A DNA stretch of 64,000 nucleotides, taken from positions 128,560,930-128,624,929 of the forward strand of contig NC_133123.1 in the NCBI RefSeq assembly GCF_033568475.1, given 5' to 3'. Positions 22,800 to 36,385 of this stretch are shown here, piece by piece. Each line of letters begins with the position of its first letter. The first letter of the stretch is position 1. Source of the stretch: Henckelia pumila (Eukaryota; Streptophyta; Magnoliopsida; Lamiales; Gesneriaceae). Below the pieces are notes generated by a model. That model was not told the DNA's origin and made no database searches. It saw only the letters and a program-made list of their open reading frames with translations. A program made the translations under genes and the position numbers.

Positions 22800-23993
22800 A
22801 TGGGGTCAGATCCGAAAGTCCGCTCATTTGAGGAGGTTTCGAGCCATAACAAGATAAAGGATTGCTGGCTAATTATAAATGGGAAGGTCAGATCTCTTCT
22901 TGTTCTTGCCAATTTGTATTAATCTGAATTGAAGTATGTCTCATTTTTAATGTTTGTTCTCTAGTATTGGTGAATGTTGTGGAGATCTGTTTATGGGTTG
23001 AGTGGTTCTTCTGCAGCTATGATTGCTGTTTGAAATTAATACAAACATTTGAATTTCTATTTCATTAGCATGGTTTGTTAGTTTGATGCTGGTGTACGAA
23101 CGTCGCATCGTGGAGGTTTTTGCTGTGTACTTGAAAAACCATGGGTGTGATTAGGATCTTGTCCCTCCTGTTGCATAGGCTTGAGTAGAATGCCACGCGT
23201 AGATGTCGAATATCTTGTCCAGATACATTTATTTTAAAACTAGTACCGCACCTCGAGAGTGCTTCTTGGAGGCATATTTTAGTCATGTTGTTTGTAACCA
23301 CTGTTGGCATCTAAGTACCGTTATTTACTGCAATTGGTTAAACAATTAGGTTTCTGGGTACGTAATCTGCGGATGCACCTAAATTCTTGTCTGTCGAAAA
23401 GCTCTACTTTTTGTTATTTCAAACTACAAAGGACGAGGAAATGGGAATATGTCCCATCCTGGTTTGTAGAATCGAAAGGCAAAACAATTCGGATGCATAG
23501 TAGTTTTTCTGTGCCCAATGTTTGGTTTTCTTGGAGCTTTCTGTAATACGTTTGCTTGATTATCTGTCAGGTTTATGATGTAACCCCATTCATGGATGAT
23601 CATCCCGGAGGTGATGAAGTTTTGCTATCAGCAACAGGTCATGTAGCCATAAAGTCATAAACCCCTACTCTACTGTTCCTTGTTCATCATAGGAATCATG
23701 CAAAACCAAATACTCATTCAAAAATCTGTTGGCAATCTGCAGGAAAAGATGCAACCAATGACTTTGAAGATGTCGGACACAGTGATTCCGCTAGGGAGAT
23801 GATGGACAAATATTACATTGGGGAGATAGACATGTCAACCATCCCCCTCAAACGCGCTTATACCCCTCCAACACAAGCCCCATACAATCCGGACAAGACT
23901 CCCGAGTTTGTGATTAAGATCTTGCAGTTCCTTGTGCCTCTCTTGATACTGGGCTTGGCATTTGCTGTCCGTCATTACACCAAAGAGAAATGA
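22800..23993 (+). CDS. CYTB5: cytochrome b5, tail-anchored
   Basis: Three exons, 22800-22886, 23571-23637 and 23743-23993, give 134 residues, the normal plant length. The heme-binding domain fills about residues 5-85: the HPGG motif supplies heme ligand His40 and VGHSDSA supplies the second ligand His64. A proline-containing linker leads to a single C-terminal membrane helix (about 108-127) and a short basic tail RHYTKEK, the layout of tail-anchored endoplasmic-reticulum isoforms. It donates electrons to fatty-acid desaturases, hydroxylases and some P450s. Intron 1 (684 bp) and intron 2 are GT-AG with matching phases. An overlapping open frame at 22588-22857 is in another frame and is not real. 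Confidence 0.95.
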
Positions 23994-25100
23994 TCGCATA
24001 GAACTAGAATCTACCATTTGCCTTATTCTATTTACTGAACTCCTGTAGGCGTTGAATGAAGGAAATTACCCTCTTTCACGGATTAATATTATTGAGGTTG
24101 TGCTTACTTGACTTCGGGACGAAGTACTTGTTTTGGTTCGTTGTAGTCCATTTTAAAGCACTAATATCTATGAGAAAAGAGTATGATGTTTACAATTTTA
24201 ATGTGTTTTGCTGATGGCATTTCTAAGTTTTAGCTTATTTTTCTCTGTTTTAGTCTCAGTCTTAGCTTTGTCAATTAGTTTTCCTTCATCCAACATGATA
24301 ATATACCTGGATCGCTCAATCGTGTAAAACCCACATGAACAACAATGACTCCATGGAAAGTAAGATGCCCCGTTACATGATCCCAATAGCATCATCTTAT
24401 GAAATCGCATTACTTAGATATGAATTGGTTTCCATTATTAATGATTTGAACCCAACCGAAATTTACTGTTTTTTTTATTTTTGACGGCACATATAAAAAC
24501 AAAATAAAATTTCAGATTTAATTTACATCGACAAAATAATATAAATTATATGCATATACTCGAGATTAGAAAATATTTTCGATCCTCCATTTTGCCTTTA
24601 AAAATCAAAATCCAATTTTAAAGAACAAATTTTTTAGTAAGAAAAGGTGAGAGATACCTGGTTACCGTTGAGTCTCTCATCGGTCATCACAATTAAACAT
24701 TGTAATAAGATGAACTATAATAAACGCGATTAACCGAAAGAACCATTGTGAGATATACATTAGCATCCGAAAAGGCTTCTTGCGTTAAACAAATTCTACC
24801 AAATGTTGCTAAGTTTGAAAGCACACATTTCACACAATCCAAGAACAATTCCTTTTACATGCAGGTCTAATCAAATCAACAGAATACATGAAAGTCTACA
24901 CTATTCCGATCGGCCAAAAAGAATTGGCACCTATCGGATATGATACACACACAGGTCATATCTTCTAGCCGCCTTGTGGCACTAGCTTGCTAACTTCCCC
25001 ACATACCGTCGAGTTTCTTTTGACTTTTGACTTTATAAGGTGGACATAACTGAAATCGTTACATTAGTAGGTTACTTGTTTTCATCAGGTAAGATACTTA
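23994..25100. other. convergent intergenic region between CYTB5 and the TBC gene
   Basis: Expected to hold both 3' untranslated regions. AT-rich, no coding sequence or repeat structure recognised. Confidence 0.5.
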
Positions 25101-28100
25101 TCATAAAGAAGTTTCAATTTTGTCATGGAGTATCACTACCAAGTCATGAGCGCTATCGAGCAGCTTCCATACGTCGAGATGCCCAGCCATGGCGTTGCAC
25201 TCCCTTAAAATCTCATCCATGCTGCTGTACTTTTCTATGATTTTTTTCCTCCTCTGCAAAACAGAGGCAGCTATCGCATAAAGCAATAAATCCTCGGTTG
25301 GAGGGGCTCGTTGCCTTATCCTGCTCCATGCAGATTTTCCTATCCCAGCCCTGATCGCAGCTTGATCGGCCCATATGACCTCCCAAAGGCACAAAGTTTG
25401 CTCAAAGGTCAGCTCCCTTCTGAAGAGCACCAACACCATTCTGTACACGAAAAAGCAATCCTCGGCCTGGAGTTTTTCCAAGTGCCTGTAAAGATGTGAA
25501 TCCTTGTATTTTATTATTTTAGAAACAATGTTCAGCTGTCTTCTGATTCCCACTTCATCAAGCCTGAAGTTATGACGGGCCTTTTTCATGAAACCCACAA
25601 AACACCAGAAAGCCATGTGGTCTTCCCTGATAACAGATATTATGGGAGAGAGCAGATCGCTCATTCCTTGGCAATATCCAATTTCAGGGTCGTAAAGCGC
25701 GTAGGCTTCAAGAATGGCAACTAAACGGGAGGCATGTAAAATCCTGCAAGGGTCAAGGTGATCATAATCCTTCAATCCTATGATTGAAGCAGAACGCCGA
25801 GCTTTGGCACTGGTTACCGTAGCTTGAACTAGGGAGTAACTTATCCATTCTTCATTTGCACGAATGGCATCAAGGCGGATTATTCGCTGCCACATGACAA
25901 AGTCTTCTGAAATGCAAGGTTGTGACTGAACTTCCACGTCATAATGAGACAAATCCTCCTCTGATAGAATGCCATTAGCATTCTCCTCTTCGATTTCCAT
26001 GAAGTTGAAAGCTTGACTCACCTCAAGTTCCTCAGATGAGTTGGAATCCAATGATTCAGAGTCTGAGGCCATATTTGAATCTGCGGTTCGTTTAGAGCTA
26101 GCATAACCATTGACCTTTGCTCCAGCAGTCGGTTCTGAATCCTCATTAAATGGGAACCTTTCCTCGCTAGAAAGAGAGTCTCTAGCACTCATGACATCTT
26201 CCGAGCTCAGAGAATCCATACCATCAGTTGGACTTCCACCATCTCCATTGCTAGTCTCCTCAGTTCCATTTAAATTAAAATCTTTGTTATTATGTTTATG
26301 AATTCGGCGACATATTCTTCGTAAGTTCTCATATTCTTCTCTGCACGAATTACCAGAATGCCAATGAGTGCCAACACGAAATAAATTAGAAACCAAAACG
26401 TTTGCAGGTTAAGGGCTGAAGTTTTTGACTGCACCTTTTTCGAGTTCTAATAACATCTCTTTCTTCTTTGGAGCTGGTTAGGTCATAACTGCCCAAAAAG
26501 GAGAAACAGTTGCGAACAAAGCAGGTAAGAATTTTCCATCTCTACTTTCTCAAACACAGGGCAAGGGAATATCGTGAAAACAATTAGATGAGAGTAGACG
26601 GTTAAATTAAGTCAGAAAGCATCCATTTTATACTTAACAAGAACATCATTTACCATAAGAGCATCAGGATGGATGAAAAGCTATCAAAGAAAGGCAACCA
26701 GAATGACCTTACCATGGTGTTGGGCAATTAGAGTGAATTTTTGAAAAAGCTAATTATGTTTGCCAGCAAAGAAGAATTTTCATGATAAAGATAAAATGAA
26801 AATGGCGAGAAAAGAGCTAACAAGGTTAGGAAAGAAAGGGGAGAAAACTTCGGATCCGAGTTCGAGTATAAACATAGCTGGTATTCAACTTGATTCAATT
26901 CCTTTGCAACACAAGGGAAAATCATAAGGAAAAGATATCTGAAGTGAAAGGATGTTGGGTCTTCTTTCAGGTTTGAATAAAAACATTTGACCATTAAAGA
27001 GATATTCTAGAACAGTCAGATCACAAACTTGGCACAAAAATGATATTAAGACAAATATTCCAGAAGTTAAATGAACTTACACTCCAAGAAGAAATGGCCA
27101 AACTTCTGCACGAATGCTCAAATCAATACCCTACACAAAAACAAATGCAAAATCAAAGTCAAATGGTTTTCCAAGAATAATTTCACACAATCATGGACAA
27201 TCAAGCGTCTCCAAAAACAGAAACTTGAAGTTAAATGAAGCGTAACCCACCCCACTGCGAACTTTCTTCAAAAGCTTAGAGCCACCATCACGAAGCTTTC
27301 CCTCTGGCGTGAAGAAAGTCCTCCATTGCTGAAAGGAGAGTATGCGTTTTCTCTTTCTTCGAGACCATGGGGACTTGAGATGACCCCTGCAATGGACGGT
27401 AGTATGAATGTTTCAGTTGGACAGAATTGACAATCGAGGTCATGTTAACATAATAAAAATGACGAGTTCCAGTCAATATAAAAAATAGTTTTCCGAGAGA
27501 GAATCTGATTATATTCGGTGAAAACGATGGTAGACACAGTGATGTATACTTCTCCAACAATACCAGAAAATTTAGATCATAGGTTTTATTCACAACGTGC
27601 AGCTTAAAAATGTTACAGACGCTAAAGTAAAGACCATTCTCCGATGCTCTCTCCATCAACTGAAGATCTACATCACGTGTGCTAAAAGAATTTTGATCTC
27701 TACAACATATACAAACATTTGCACACCCTATTCTATTATGAGTACAAGATTTTGACAATCAAAAAGCTAGACAAATTCTCTTCACCTAGAGTTGGATGGC
27801 AAGCAAGTTGAGGCAGGGCATGCCAAAATAAAGGCAGCCTTGATGGCCATAGGGAAAACAATTCAATCACTTCCCAGAAATATTAAACAACACAAATCCT
27901 CAAACTAAAATGTCAAGACGAGAGTTTTATTCTCAGCAATTGTTTGGTTCCATAAAAAACCTTCACCTTTTCTACAAGTCACTTGAGCATTTTAAGCATA
28001 AAGATATGAATTGACTCAAAACTTGAAACTTTCCAGTTACTTAGAAAGGGTGAAGAAGTGGAAAAAATACAGGTAATTAATCAAATATTTCAATTTCAAC

Positions 28101-28920
28101 AATTTAAAATATCATTACCATTAACTTCACGTCAACTTCCCATCGGATCAAATCAGAAATAGTAATATAATAATATTTTGGTTTTAAAAAAAAGAAAGAA
28201 ATATAAATGTTTTAACTTCGTCAAAATTGTCAGAGATAATCCAATTTACTAATTCTTTAAATTTAGAAAAAAATTGTCAAACAAACACGTTACTGTTTCA
28301 TTTCCAGAAAATTTCAAGTATGGACAGAATAAAATAGGGCGTCTCACTCGGACATAAATAAATACATCATATGAATCTATCAAAGTTTGTAGCCCAACTT
28401 TGACCACCGAAAATAATATACAGTCGTATTTAATTACAGAGTCAAAATAAAAATTAATGTCCTAATCCACACCCGTACCTAGATGAGAGCCAAAATGCAT
28501 TTATCGAAATGGGCTGAGCTATAAGGAGATAATGGATCGATCTCACTGGTAGGAAAACCATCAAGATTTTATTTTATTTTATTTTTTTGACATGGAAAAC
28601 CATTTAGATTTTAAAAAAAAAGAACAATTCTTTAAAATTGAAAGATCAAGATCTGAACTTGAATCACTCAGTCTCTGCATCAGAAAGTATGAGAAGTAAA
28701 ACAAAACATTAAAAAAGTAACAATGAAGTACTTTAGAGAGATTGAGAGAGTCTAACCGGTTAGAAGGAGATGATGAAGAGCAATTAGCTGGTGAAGAGGA
28801 TGCCACTAAGAACAGAACCGATCTCAAATGGATCCACGGCAACGATGACGAATTTGGGGATGATGACTGTGGCGACGATTTTTCCGATGAGGAAGTCTGA
28901 CATCGTCTAAGAGCTTTCAT
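25101..28920 (-). CDS. TBC-domain Rab GTPase-activating protein (GYP7/RabGAP22-like)
   Basis: Five exons on the minus strand: 28920-28757, 27386-27251, 27130-27081, 26488-26435 and 26340-25101. All introns are GT-AG, phases agree, and the product is 547 residues. The N terminus (MKALRRCQTSSS, then WIHLRSVLFLVASSSPANCS) and the SPWSRRKRKHTL...FFTPEGKLRDGG block are characteristic of a plant TBC subfamily. The TBC fold starts near KLLKKVRSG and SIRAEVWPFLLGVYDL, is broken by a ~130-residue Ser/Glu-rich acidic insert, and resumes with the catalytic half: IxxDxxR (IRLDAIR, arginine finger Arg295) and YCQGM (glutamine finger Gln359). These residues supply the dual-finger mechanism stimulating GTP hydrolysis by Rab proteins in vesicle traffic. 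The target Rab cannot be inferred. Intron 1 is 1370 bp and AT-rich. Confidence 0.93.
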
Positions 28921-29510
28921 CTATGAACCTTTCGTTATCTTTTCCTACTTATTCCAATAAATGACTTTTTCCTAGGGCTCACACACCGATTTCCAGAAAA
29001 TTTTCAGTAATACTTTGCACAATTCTTCCTCTTCTTCTTTTTTTTTTTTTTTTATAAAAAAAACAGAGATATAATTTACGTTTTTACCAATTAGTGCGAG
29101 TACGGAGCCGTGAAGGCGAGAGTTATACGGCCATCTGCAACGCCGTAGTTCCAGAATCCGTCACCTCCGATTAACACCGCTCTTCCTAGCTGACTGATCC
29201 CGCCGTCTACGGCCTGTGCTGCCGTCAGCGCCGCCGGAAATCATGGAATGAAATTTCGATAGAAAATCTTAGCTCCTGCGCCGCCGCAACATGCCCAGTA
29301 GATTTTGCAGCACAAAATAAATGCAAAAAACAGCTGATTCTTTGCCTTTTCGGCAGATTTTACTTTAATTCAGTGCTAATCGTGAATTTTTCCTTAAAAT
29401 TATCCCAGTGATCCATAACGCCGAACTTCTTCAGCTAGGTCTTGCTCAGAAATTTTGGGGGAGATGGTCGCCATCGGAGATCCTGAAGAAAGTTATATAT
29501 AGAGAAGGGG
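28921..29510 (-). other. TBC gene upstream region with a short coding-like minus-strand frame
   Basis: On the minus strand a TATA-like CTATATATAA lies at about 29495-29504 and an ATG at 29474 opens a 24-codon frame (MATISPKISEQDLAEEV...). Downstream, at about 29235-29095, a GC-rich open stretch encodes DGGISQLGRAVLIGGDGFWN and continues to TAPYSH before a stop. The two are out of frame unless spliced, and the only candidate acceptor (GACGGCAG) is weak. This may be the long 5' leader of the TBC gene, an unrecognised small gene, or a pseudogene. Confidence 0.3.
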
Positions 29511-30284
29511 GGAGAGCAAGGGCAAGCGGTGGTCCTCTGGTTCCACCGTGAGATACGACGTCGTATTCGAGAATGCAATCAAATTTTTTTTAGGGAAAAA
29601 AATCTGTTATTTGCAATAATAAGATGTTGGTTGAGTGTAGTAATTACGGTGACCTTTTTTTTGAAAATGGAATTATAGCGACATTATAATATACTATCCT
29701 AACAATAAATTTGGGATGGGGATGACTAATTATATGATGTAGGGATGGTGTGAGGATGGGTTTGGAACGGTTTTGACCAATCACAAGACCCCGTTCAAAA
29801 AAGAAAATTAGACCCGATCCGCTACTCTTTGACTCGCACCAAAACCTAATCTAGTGGGTTCAGGTTCAGGTTCATGTTTAAGTTGAGGAAAGTGTCGATA
29901 TTACACATAGGGTAGTACCCATGTGTAGCCCATGTGGGGCCCATATGATTTTAGCCAATGAAAGCTAGCTACGCGCAGCATCGACTTTTCTCAAGTTGAG
30001 CTCGCACACTCGTTACAAATTAGACACATTTAATATTAATAAATAATAATGAATATATAATAAAAAATTTCAAAAAATAATATATTTATCAAAATCAAAT
30101 CCAAAGCATAATATTTTGATATTAATTTTTAAAAAAAATTCATAACAATTAACAACTAGGACTGAAAAATATTACGACTATTAGGACATTCATTATTTAA
30201 TATAATATAAATATATTATTTAAATTTAATCTTATATTTATCTATATTATTAAATTTTTATATACCTCTGATATTCACTAAAAT
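29511..30284. other. AT-rich intergenic region
   Basis: No coding sequence or terminal repeats recognised; several short A/T runs. Confidence 0.45.
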
Positions 30285-31035
30285 TTGGTGGTCTGGATCA
30301 AATTCAATCTCAAAGCTTCAAGTCCAGAGATGAACTTGAAATCAAGCAAATAATGTTAGACGGGACCGAGAGGATGTCCCGACATAGCCCTTCCGACGCT
30401 CAAGTCAGAGACGTGAACGAATAAGGACTCCCCTCAAAATGAAAGTGAATGAATCCAAATGAAGGGAGCGAACTCGTATTTATAGGAGTTAAGGTAAGAG
30501 ACCACAAACACTTTGTAAGGGACCACGAACATGTAGTTCACGCCCTCTTTTTCAGCGCTCACCTTCCAAAGACAACCTAAGACACAAAGTCAAGCTTATC
30601 TTCTTAGGGCTCGTCCACCCTAGGGGTCGCCCACCTTAGGCGAGCTAGCCCCTCCTCCACTTCTTTCCTCTACACTCCCCCCATCTAATTTCACCTTTCC
30701 ATTTCATACTGTCATAAGCTCTTGATCGACTCACCCTAGAGACCTCATGGCTAGGGTTCAACTTGATAGGGCTCTCTCTCACCCCTTGAAAACCAACATA
30801 CCTCTTTTTCAATACTTTTCTCATGGGTCGAACCTATCCCTAGAATGAGACTCGAATCTTAGTGTTTGGTTATGAGTCTTCATTGGACTCAAACACCTGA
30901 TAGACCCACTCGTAAGATATCAACCTCGAATCCATTTGTAGATTCGTTTGACTTGATCTAGACCGGCCCAAATAACCTGATCTAGACTTGCCCCGATGCC
31001 GTGATCTAGACCTGCATTGAACAAGGAAGGATTTG
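30285..31035 (-). mobile_element. LTR fragment of a Tat-type Ty3/gypsy element
   Basis: On the minus strand a TATA-like CTATAAATACGAG (about 30475-30487) is followed by a leader containing CTGACTTGAGCGTCGGAAGG and TCCTCTCGGTCCCGTC, motifs familiar from Tat/Retand LTRs just downstream of the TATA box. U3 contains pyrimidine-rich and CTAGAC-repeat sequence. No primer site or internal domain lies on either side, so this is a solo LTR or fragment and its limits are approximate. Confidence 0.5.
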
Positions 31036-33320
31036 ACCCATCTACATTTATCATCTCACTATTTTTGTTCTTCCAATCTTTTTCTTTTCAGTTTTTTGTA
31101 ATTAATAAATTTTGTTTTAATAATATACCTCTAACAACTAAGTATTGAAAAACATATAATGTTTTTTTTGATAAATTATATAAAAAACAACAAAATAGTA
31201 GCATTTTATTTTTAATTTTGTTTAAATGTAGAATACATCGACACTTCACGTACCAAACAAATACAGCCAAAGTTCAGTTTACGATATTAAAAGAAGAAAA
31301 TCCAAAAATGTTCAGTTATGATTGAGTTCATTAATAAATTTTTATTTATCAATATATCTAACAATGCACTAAAATCACCGTAAAAAAAGAAAAAAGAAAA
31401 AAGAACAATGCACTAAAATCAAGGATTTGTTGAGCAATCCATTTTTTGACCGCAACAAAGTCCAATATCCGAATGGGAACATGCGAGACAGAATCATGCT
31501 TGGTAGTAATTAGTGCTTAATTCTTAAAACATGTACTCTAATCACTAATGCGTGGCTCCATCACGTATCATGATTATTAATGATTTTAGTATCAATCTTA
31601 AAGATATATACTGTTCAATATATTTACATGTACAATATCTTCATATAACAGTTTCACGAATTAAATTTTTAGACCAAAATTTTACTCGACTCAAATGATA
31701 AAAAAAATTATTTTTATATAAAAATATTATTATTAATTTTCACTGTACGTATGAAACAAATCGAGATATAAATACTTAGAATCGGCTCATTTAGACAAAT
31801 TAATTAATTAATATATTAAGTAGTTGTGTGGACGTTTTCTTTCGCTTTTTCGAGAAATGAACCCTCAAAGCAAAGTGTTATATTTTATTCTCTTTACTTA
31901 TTTATCGGTTGTGGTGTTTCTTTTTCGTCTTCTTTTACTTTCCATATGATCACTTTAATTTGTTCAGAGAATTTCTGAGCTATTGGCTCCTTTGTTTCGT
32001 CTTTACTTCTCAAACCTTCTTTTCTCTGAAAAACACAAAACTTCTCAATTTTTCTCTGCATCCAATCCAATCTTTAAAATTAAATAAGGATATTTTAGTA
32101 TCCAACATTAAGCAATAATTATACTTGCAGTATATATATATATTTTGTCATACGCACTAGTTATTGGTCGCACACAGTATTATATATACCATACGCATTT
32201 AAAGTAAAAGAATAAGATAATTGATGATGAAAAGAGAAAAATAACTTGATGAGATTCAAAGCATTAAAAAATTGTGATAAATAATATTGTGTTTGTTTTG
32301 GTTATGAAAAGTTGGATCATAATATGTTTTATCTGCATGAAAATTAAATATATAATTATTTTGTTTATTAGGACAACAGTAAAATTAAAATTGGAAAAAA
32401 AGATATATGAATGTGAATTGGCCACAATGTACAATAGAAGCTAGATTGATACCGCAAACCGTAATATATCATCACAAGCCCATATCTAATTGGCCATAAA
32501 AATTTGCAACTCAAACATTAGATGGTCAAATATATATAATAATCAATTAAGCACTTAGCATAAATTAACTTCAAACATATCTTAATCATGTATACTTTAC
32601 ACGGGTAGATGCGGAGAAATTTTATGGAATTAACATAGCATAACAAGTCTAGATCAAGAACCAATATTAAAGTAGTGTTTGGGAGAACTTTTAGAAAGAA
32701 TTTAGTAACTTTTCTTTCAAATTTTTTTAAATTTTGCTAATGAAAAATTGAGCAATGCTTCTTAAAAATTTTTCAAATATTATTTAAGTAATTAACGTGC
32801 ACACGTTAAATTGCTTAGGATGTGATTAGGAGAGATCGGAGTTCGATGGGGCTGACATGGACCCAACGGTGGTTAGGCTTGGAACCGAATGCATGTGCTC
32901 GCGCAAGTGTGAGTGGGGAGTAGTAACTCTCAAAAAAAAAAAAAAAGAAAAGAAAAGAAGTGGGGAGTAGTAGATTATGTGGACCAATAAATTACCAAAC
33001 CCATATATGTCTTTTTATCTTTAATTTCCAGCATATCATGAACTAGTTATTTGTTCGACCCGACTATAAGTTACTATCTTCGTGACTATTTAGGAGTTAG
33101 GATTTTGGTTCGATGTAAGCAATAATATATACATAATGAACGAAACAAAAAAATATTATATAATTTTATTTTATTTTTGATTTATCATAGTTCATAAATA
33201 ATTACAAAATAATTATTACAATTGTTATTTTCGAGTATGTTCATGATGTTTTGAAACTTTTAATTTGTGCGGTAACTTTATTATAATTGTTAGAAATAAT
33301 TTTTTTCTCGATATAGAGAT
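31036..33320. other. AT-rich intergenic region
   Basis: No supported gene. About 32815-32960 holds a less AT-rich block ending in poly(A) that could be a degenerate SINE; a direct repeat GTGGGGAGTAGTA flanks its A-run. Confidence 0.4.
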
Positions 33321-33325
33321 AAAGT

Positions 33326-34131
33326 TGTTGGAAAAATTGTTTGGACAATTGGTGGTGAATGAGATATAGATGTTCATTGTCCCACATTGATAAAATGTGG
33401 GAATATATGTCTACATATATAGCTTAAGATGAGACAAGGGATTGGGCCCCAAGAGGTACCCATGTTTGTTAAGGGGAGCGGACCTAGACTATGCTAGGTT
33501 CAAACCATTAGCCACACGTGCGCGCACCGTCCGACCAGCTCGGCACGGACCGGGGCGTGGGCTGGCTTTGGATGAAATAACAATTTATTTATTTTGTTTT
33601 GTTTTCAAAAATAAAATAAATAGATTAAATTTCATGTCTGAAGTGTTGTGTCCATTCCGAACCAGTGGGTCTCTTCGGCTGGAATCAGTGTGCCCCTTCG
33701 ACTGAACCAGTGCGTCCTTTCGGCTGAACGGGTGCGTCTCTTCAAACCGAATCATTGTGTCTCCTCGGCCATGTGTGCAGCGAAGCGATGCGACTTTTCT
33801 GAGGCAGCCTTCCAACGTCTATAAATAGACTCCATCTGCATTCATTCCAACTCGCTCATTTTCTGATTCTCTTCTTTCCTCTTGCATACTCATACTTCTG
33901 AGTTTAGAGTCTGAGTTTCTAAAATACTTTGAAGTGTTCGTAGTGCTTCGATTTTGTAGTGCTACTAATCGAAGTTGATAGATAGCGTTCTATCTTGGGA
34001 GATATTTTGATTAACCCGTAAGCACCTAGGCGGACAAATTTGTCTTAAAGATAGAGAGTCAAACTCTCGGCCCGCTATCTTCTCTGTTGCTGCGTGCATG
34101 CTGTTGAAAAGTTCATAACAAGTTCATAACA
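33326..34131 (+). repeat. 5' LTR of the copia element (806 bp)
   Basis: Starts TGTTGGAAAAATTG and ends in a doubled GTTCATAACA. Contains a tandem series of ~24-bp units (GAACCAGTGNGTC..TTCGGCT) at about 33658-33770 and a TATA-like CTATAAATAGAC at about 33819. Confidence 0.92.
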
Positions 34132-34150
34132 AGTTTAAGACAAATTTTTG

Positions 34151-35407
34151 ATGGCTACTAGTCCATCTTCCAGTGTCACGCCGCCCCCTGTTACGCCGCC
34201 ACCACCTGTTACGCTGCCGCCACCTATGGCCCCTGCTTCTACTGCACATGCCGAGAAACCTGAGAAGTTCTCCGGTACTGACTTCAAGACATGGTAGCAG
34301 AAGATGTTGTTTTACCTCACAATACTTCATCTTGCAAGGTTTTTGAAGGAAGTTATTGTTGTTCCGGCACCGAATGCTGACACACAAGCAAGGTCTGCTT
34401 TCGATGCATGGTCTCACAGCGACTTCTTGTGCCGGAACTACATTCTGAATGGGTTGGATAATACGTTATATAGCGTATACTCTGCAACCAAGACTGCTAA
34501 GGAATTGTGGGATTCCTTGGAGAAAAAGTACAAGACCGAGGATGCTGGCACAAATAAGTTTGTAGTCGGAAAGTTTCTCGAATTCAAGATGGTTGATACC
34601 AAGACGGTGATTAGCCAAGTGCAAGAGTTCCAAATCATCCTCCATGACATAATGGCTGAAGGGATGATGATCAGTGAATCCTTCCAAGTTGCTGCGCTGA
34701 TCGAAAAGCTACCGCCTTTATGGAAGGAGTTTAAAAACTATTTGAAGCATAAACGCAAAGAAATGGGGCTCGAGAACTTGATCGTTAGGCTGCGAATTAA
34801 GGAAGACAATCGCAAAGCGGAGATCAAAACTGATAAGATGCCAATGGAAGCAAAGGCAAACCTGGTGGAGCCAAATGCTACGAAGAAAAGGAAACAGCTT
34901 GGAAAAGATGTGAAGCAAGTGAAGAACAAGAAGTGGAAAGGAACCTGTTGGAACTGTGGGAAGACGAACCACAAAGCCAAGGATTGTCGCTTACCGAAGA
35001 AGGACAATCAGTACCGGGAAAATGTTGTCCAACACAAATCTGTGCCTATTGATTTGTCCGAGATAGATCTGTCAGCAGTAGTATTCGAGGCTAATATGGT
35101 TGATCATCCTAAAGAGTGGTTTATCGACACTGGAGCGACACGACATGTATGTGCTGACAAGGAGTTATTCTCCAAGTATACACCCATAAGTGGACGACAA
35201 CTCTACATGGATAATAATGCAACATCTAACATCATTGTCTTAGGCAAAGTGGTGATCAAGATGACTTCGGGAAAGGAGCTTAATCTTATCGATGTCCTTC
35301 ATATTTCGGACATAAGAAAGAATCTTGTATCGGGCTCTAGATTGGTCAAGGCCGGATTTAGAATAATGTTTGAAGCCGGCAAAGTTGTAATCATGAAAAA
35401 TGGATAG
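34151..35407 (+). pseudogene. copia gag and protease with one internal stop
   Basis: Starts at ATG 34151 with a Pro/Thr-rich N terminus (MATSPSSSVTPPPV). A single TAG at 34295-34297 interrupts it, after which the frame is open to a stop ending at 35407. The gag domain is followed by a CCHC zinc knuckle (CWNCGKTNHKAKDC) near 34950 and a protease with the DTGA active site near 35128. Without readthrough of the stop no full gag would be made. Confidence 0.88.
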
Positions 35408-36385
35408 TTCCTAGGAAAATGATATATAGAAAATGGACTGTTCAAGATGAATGTAATGATTGTACTTCGCGAGTTTGAAAGTAATAAAGTTAATGCTTTG
35501 AATTATTTGGTTGAATGTTCTAATTTATGGCATACTAGATTAGGACATGTTAACTTCAACTCTTTGATAAAACTCAAAAATTAAATCTTATTCCAAAGAC
35601 TAAGATTAATTCAAACTACAAATGTGAAGTATGTGTTGAAGCTAAATTAACTAAAGTACCTTTTCACACAGTAGAAAGAAGTACATTACCTCTAGAACTA
35701 ATTCACACTGATGTTTGTGATTTAAAGTTTGTACAAACTAGAGTTAGGAAAAAAATACTTTATTACATTCATAGATGATTGCACTAGATTCTGTTATGTG
35801 TTTCTATTAAGAAGCAAAGATGAAGCTCTAGAAGTTTTTAAAACTTATAAAAATGAAGTTGAAAATCAACTTGGAAAACGAATCAAAAAAATTCGTAGTG
35901 ATAGATGAGGTGAATATGTTGCTCCGTTTGAAGAATTTTGCAATGAATCTGACATTATTCATCAAACAACTGCTCCTTATTCACCACAATCTAATGGTGT
36001 TGCGGAAAGAAAAAACCGTACTCTGAAAGAAATGATGAATGCCATGCTAATAAGTTCTGAACTACCCCAAAACTTGTGGGGGGAAGCAATACTTTAGACA
36101 AATCATATTCTTAACAAAATTTCACATAAAAAGAAGAATGAAACTCCTTACGAATTGTGGAAAGGACATAAGCCCTCATATAAATACTTGAAAGTGTGGG
36201 GTGTTTGGCAAAAGTAGAAATACCAAAGCCAAAACAAGTGAAAATTGAACCTAAGACTGTAGATTGCATCTTCATTGGATATGCAAACAACAGTAGTGCA
36301 TATAGATTCCTAGTGCACAAGTCAGTGATTCCTGATATACATGAAAATACGATTATTGAATCAAGGAATGCTGCATTTTTTTGAG
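35408..36385 (+). pseudogene. copia integrase region, decayed
   Basis: Short frames retain the GAG-pre-integrase and integrase core: [19 protein letters not shown], the second catalytic region IRSDR followed by a stop at 35906-35908 in place of a conserved Gly, SPQSNGVAERKNRTL with the catalytic Glu, and IFIGYANNSSAYRF. Stops and at least one frameshift (near 35740) separate them. Confidence 0.85.

Noticed and set aside
22588..22857. 89-codon plus-strand frame overlapping cytochrome b5 exon 1
   Set aside because: It is out of frame with the cytochrome b5 exon, crosses the probable leader intron and contains a long Phe run from the poly(T) tract.
32815..32960. SINE
   Set aside because: A poly(A) tail and an AGTTCGAT box-B-like string are present, but no clear box A or convincing target duplication was found; kept only as a note.
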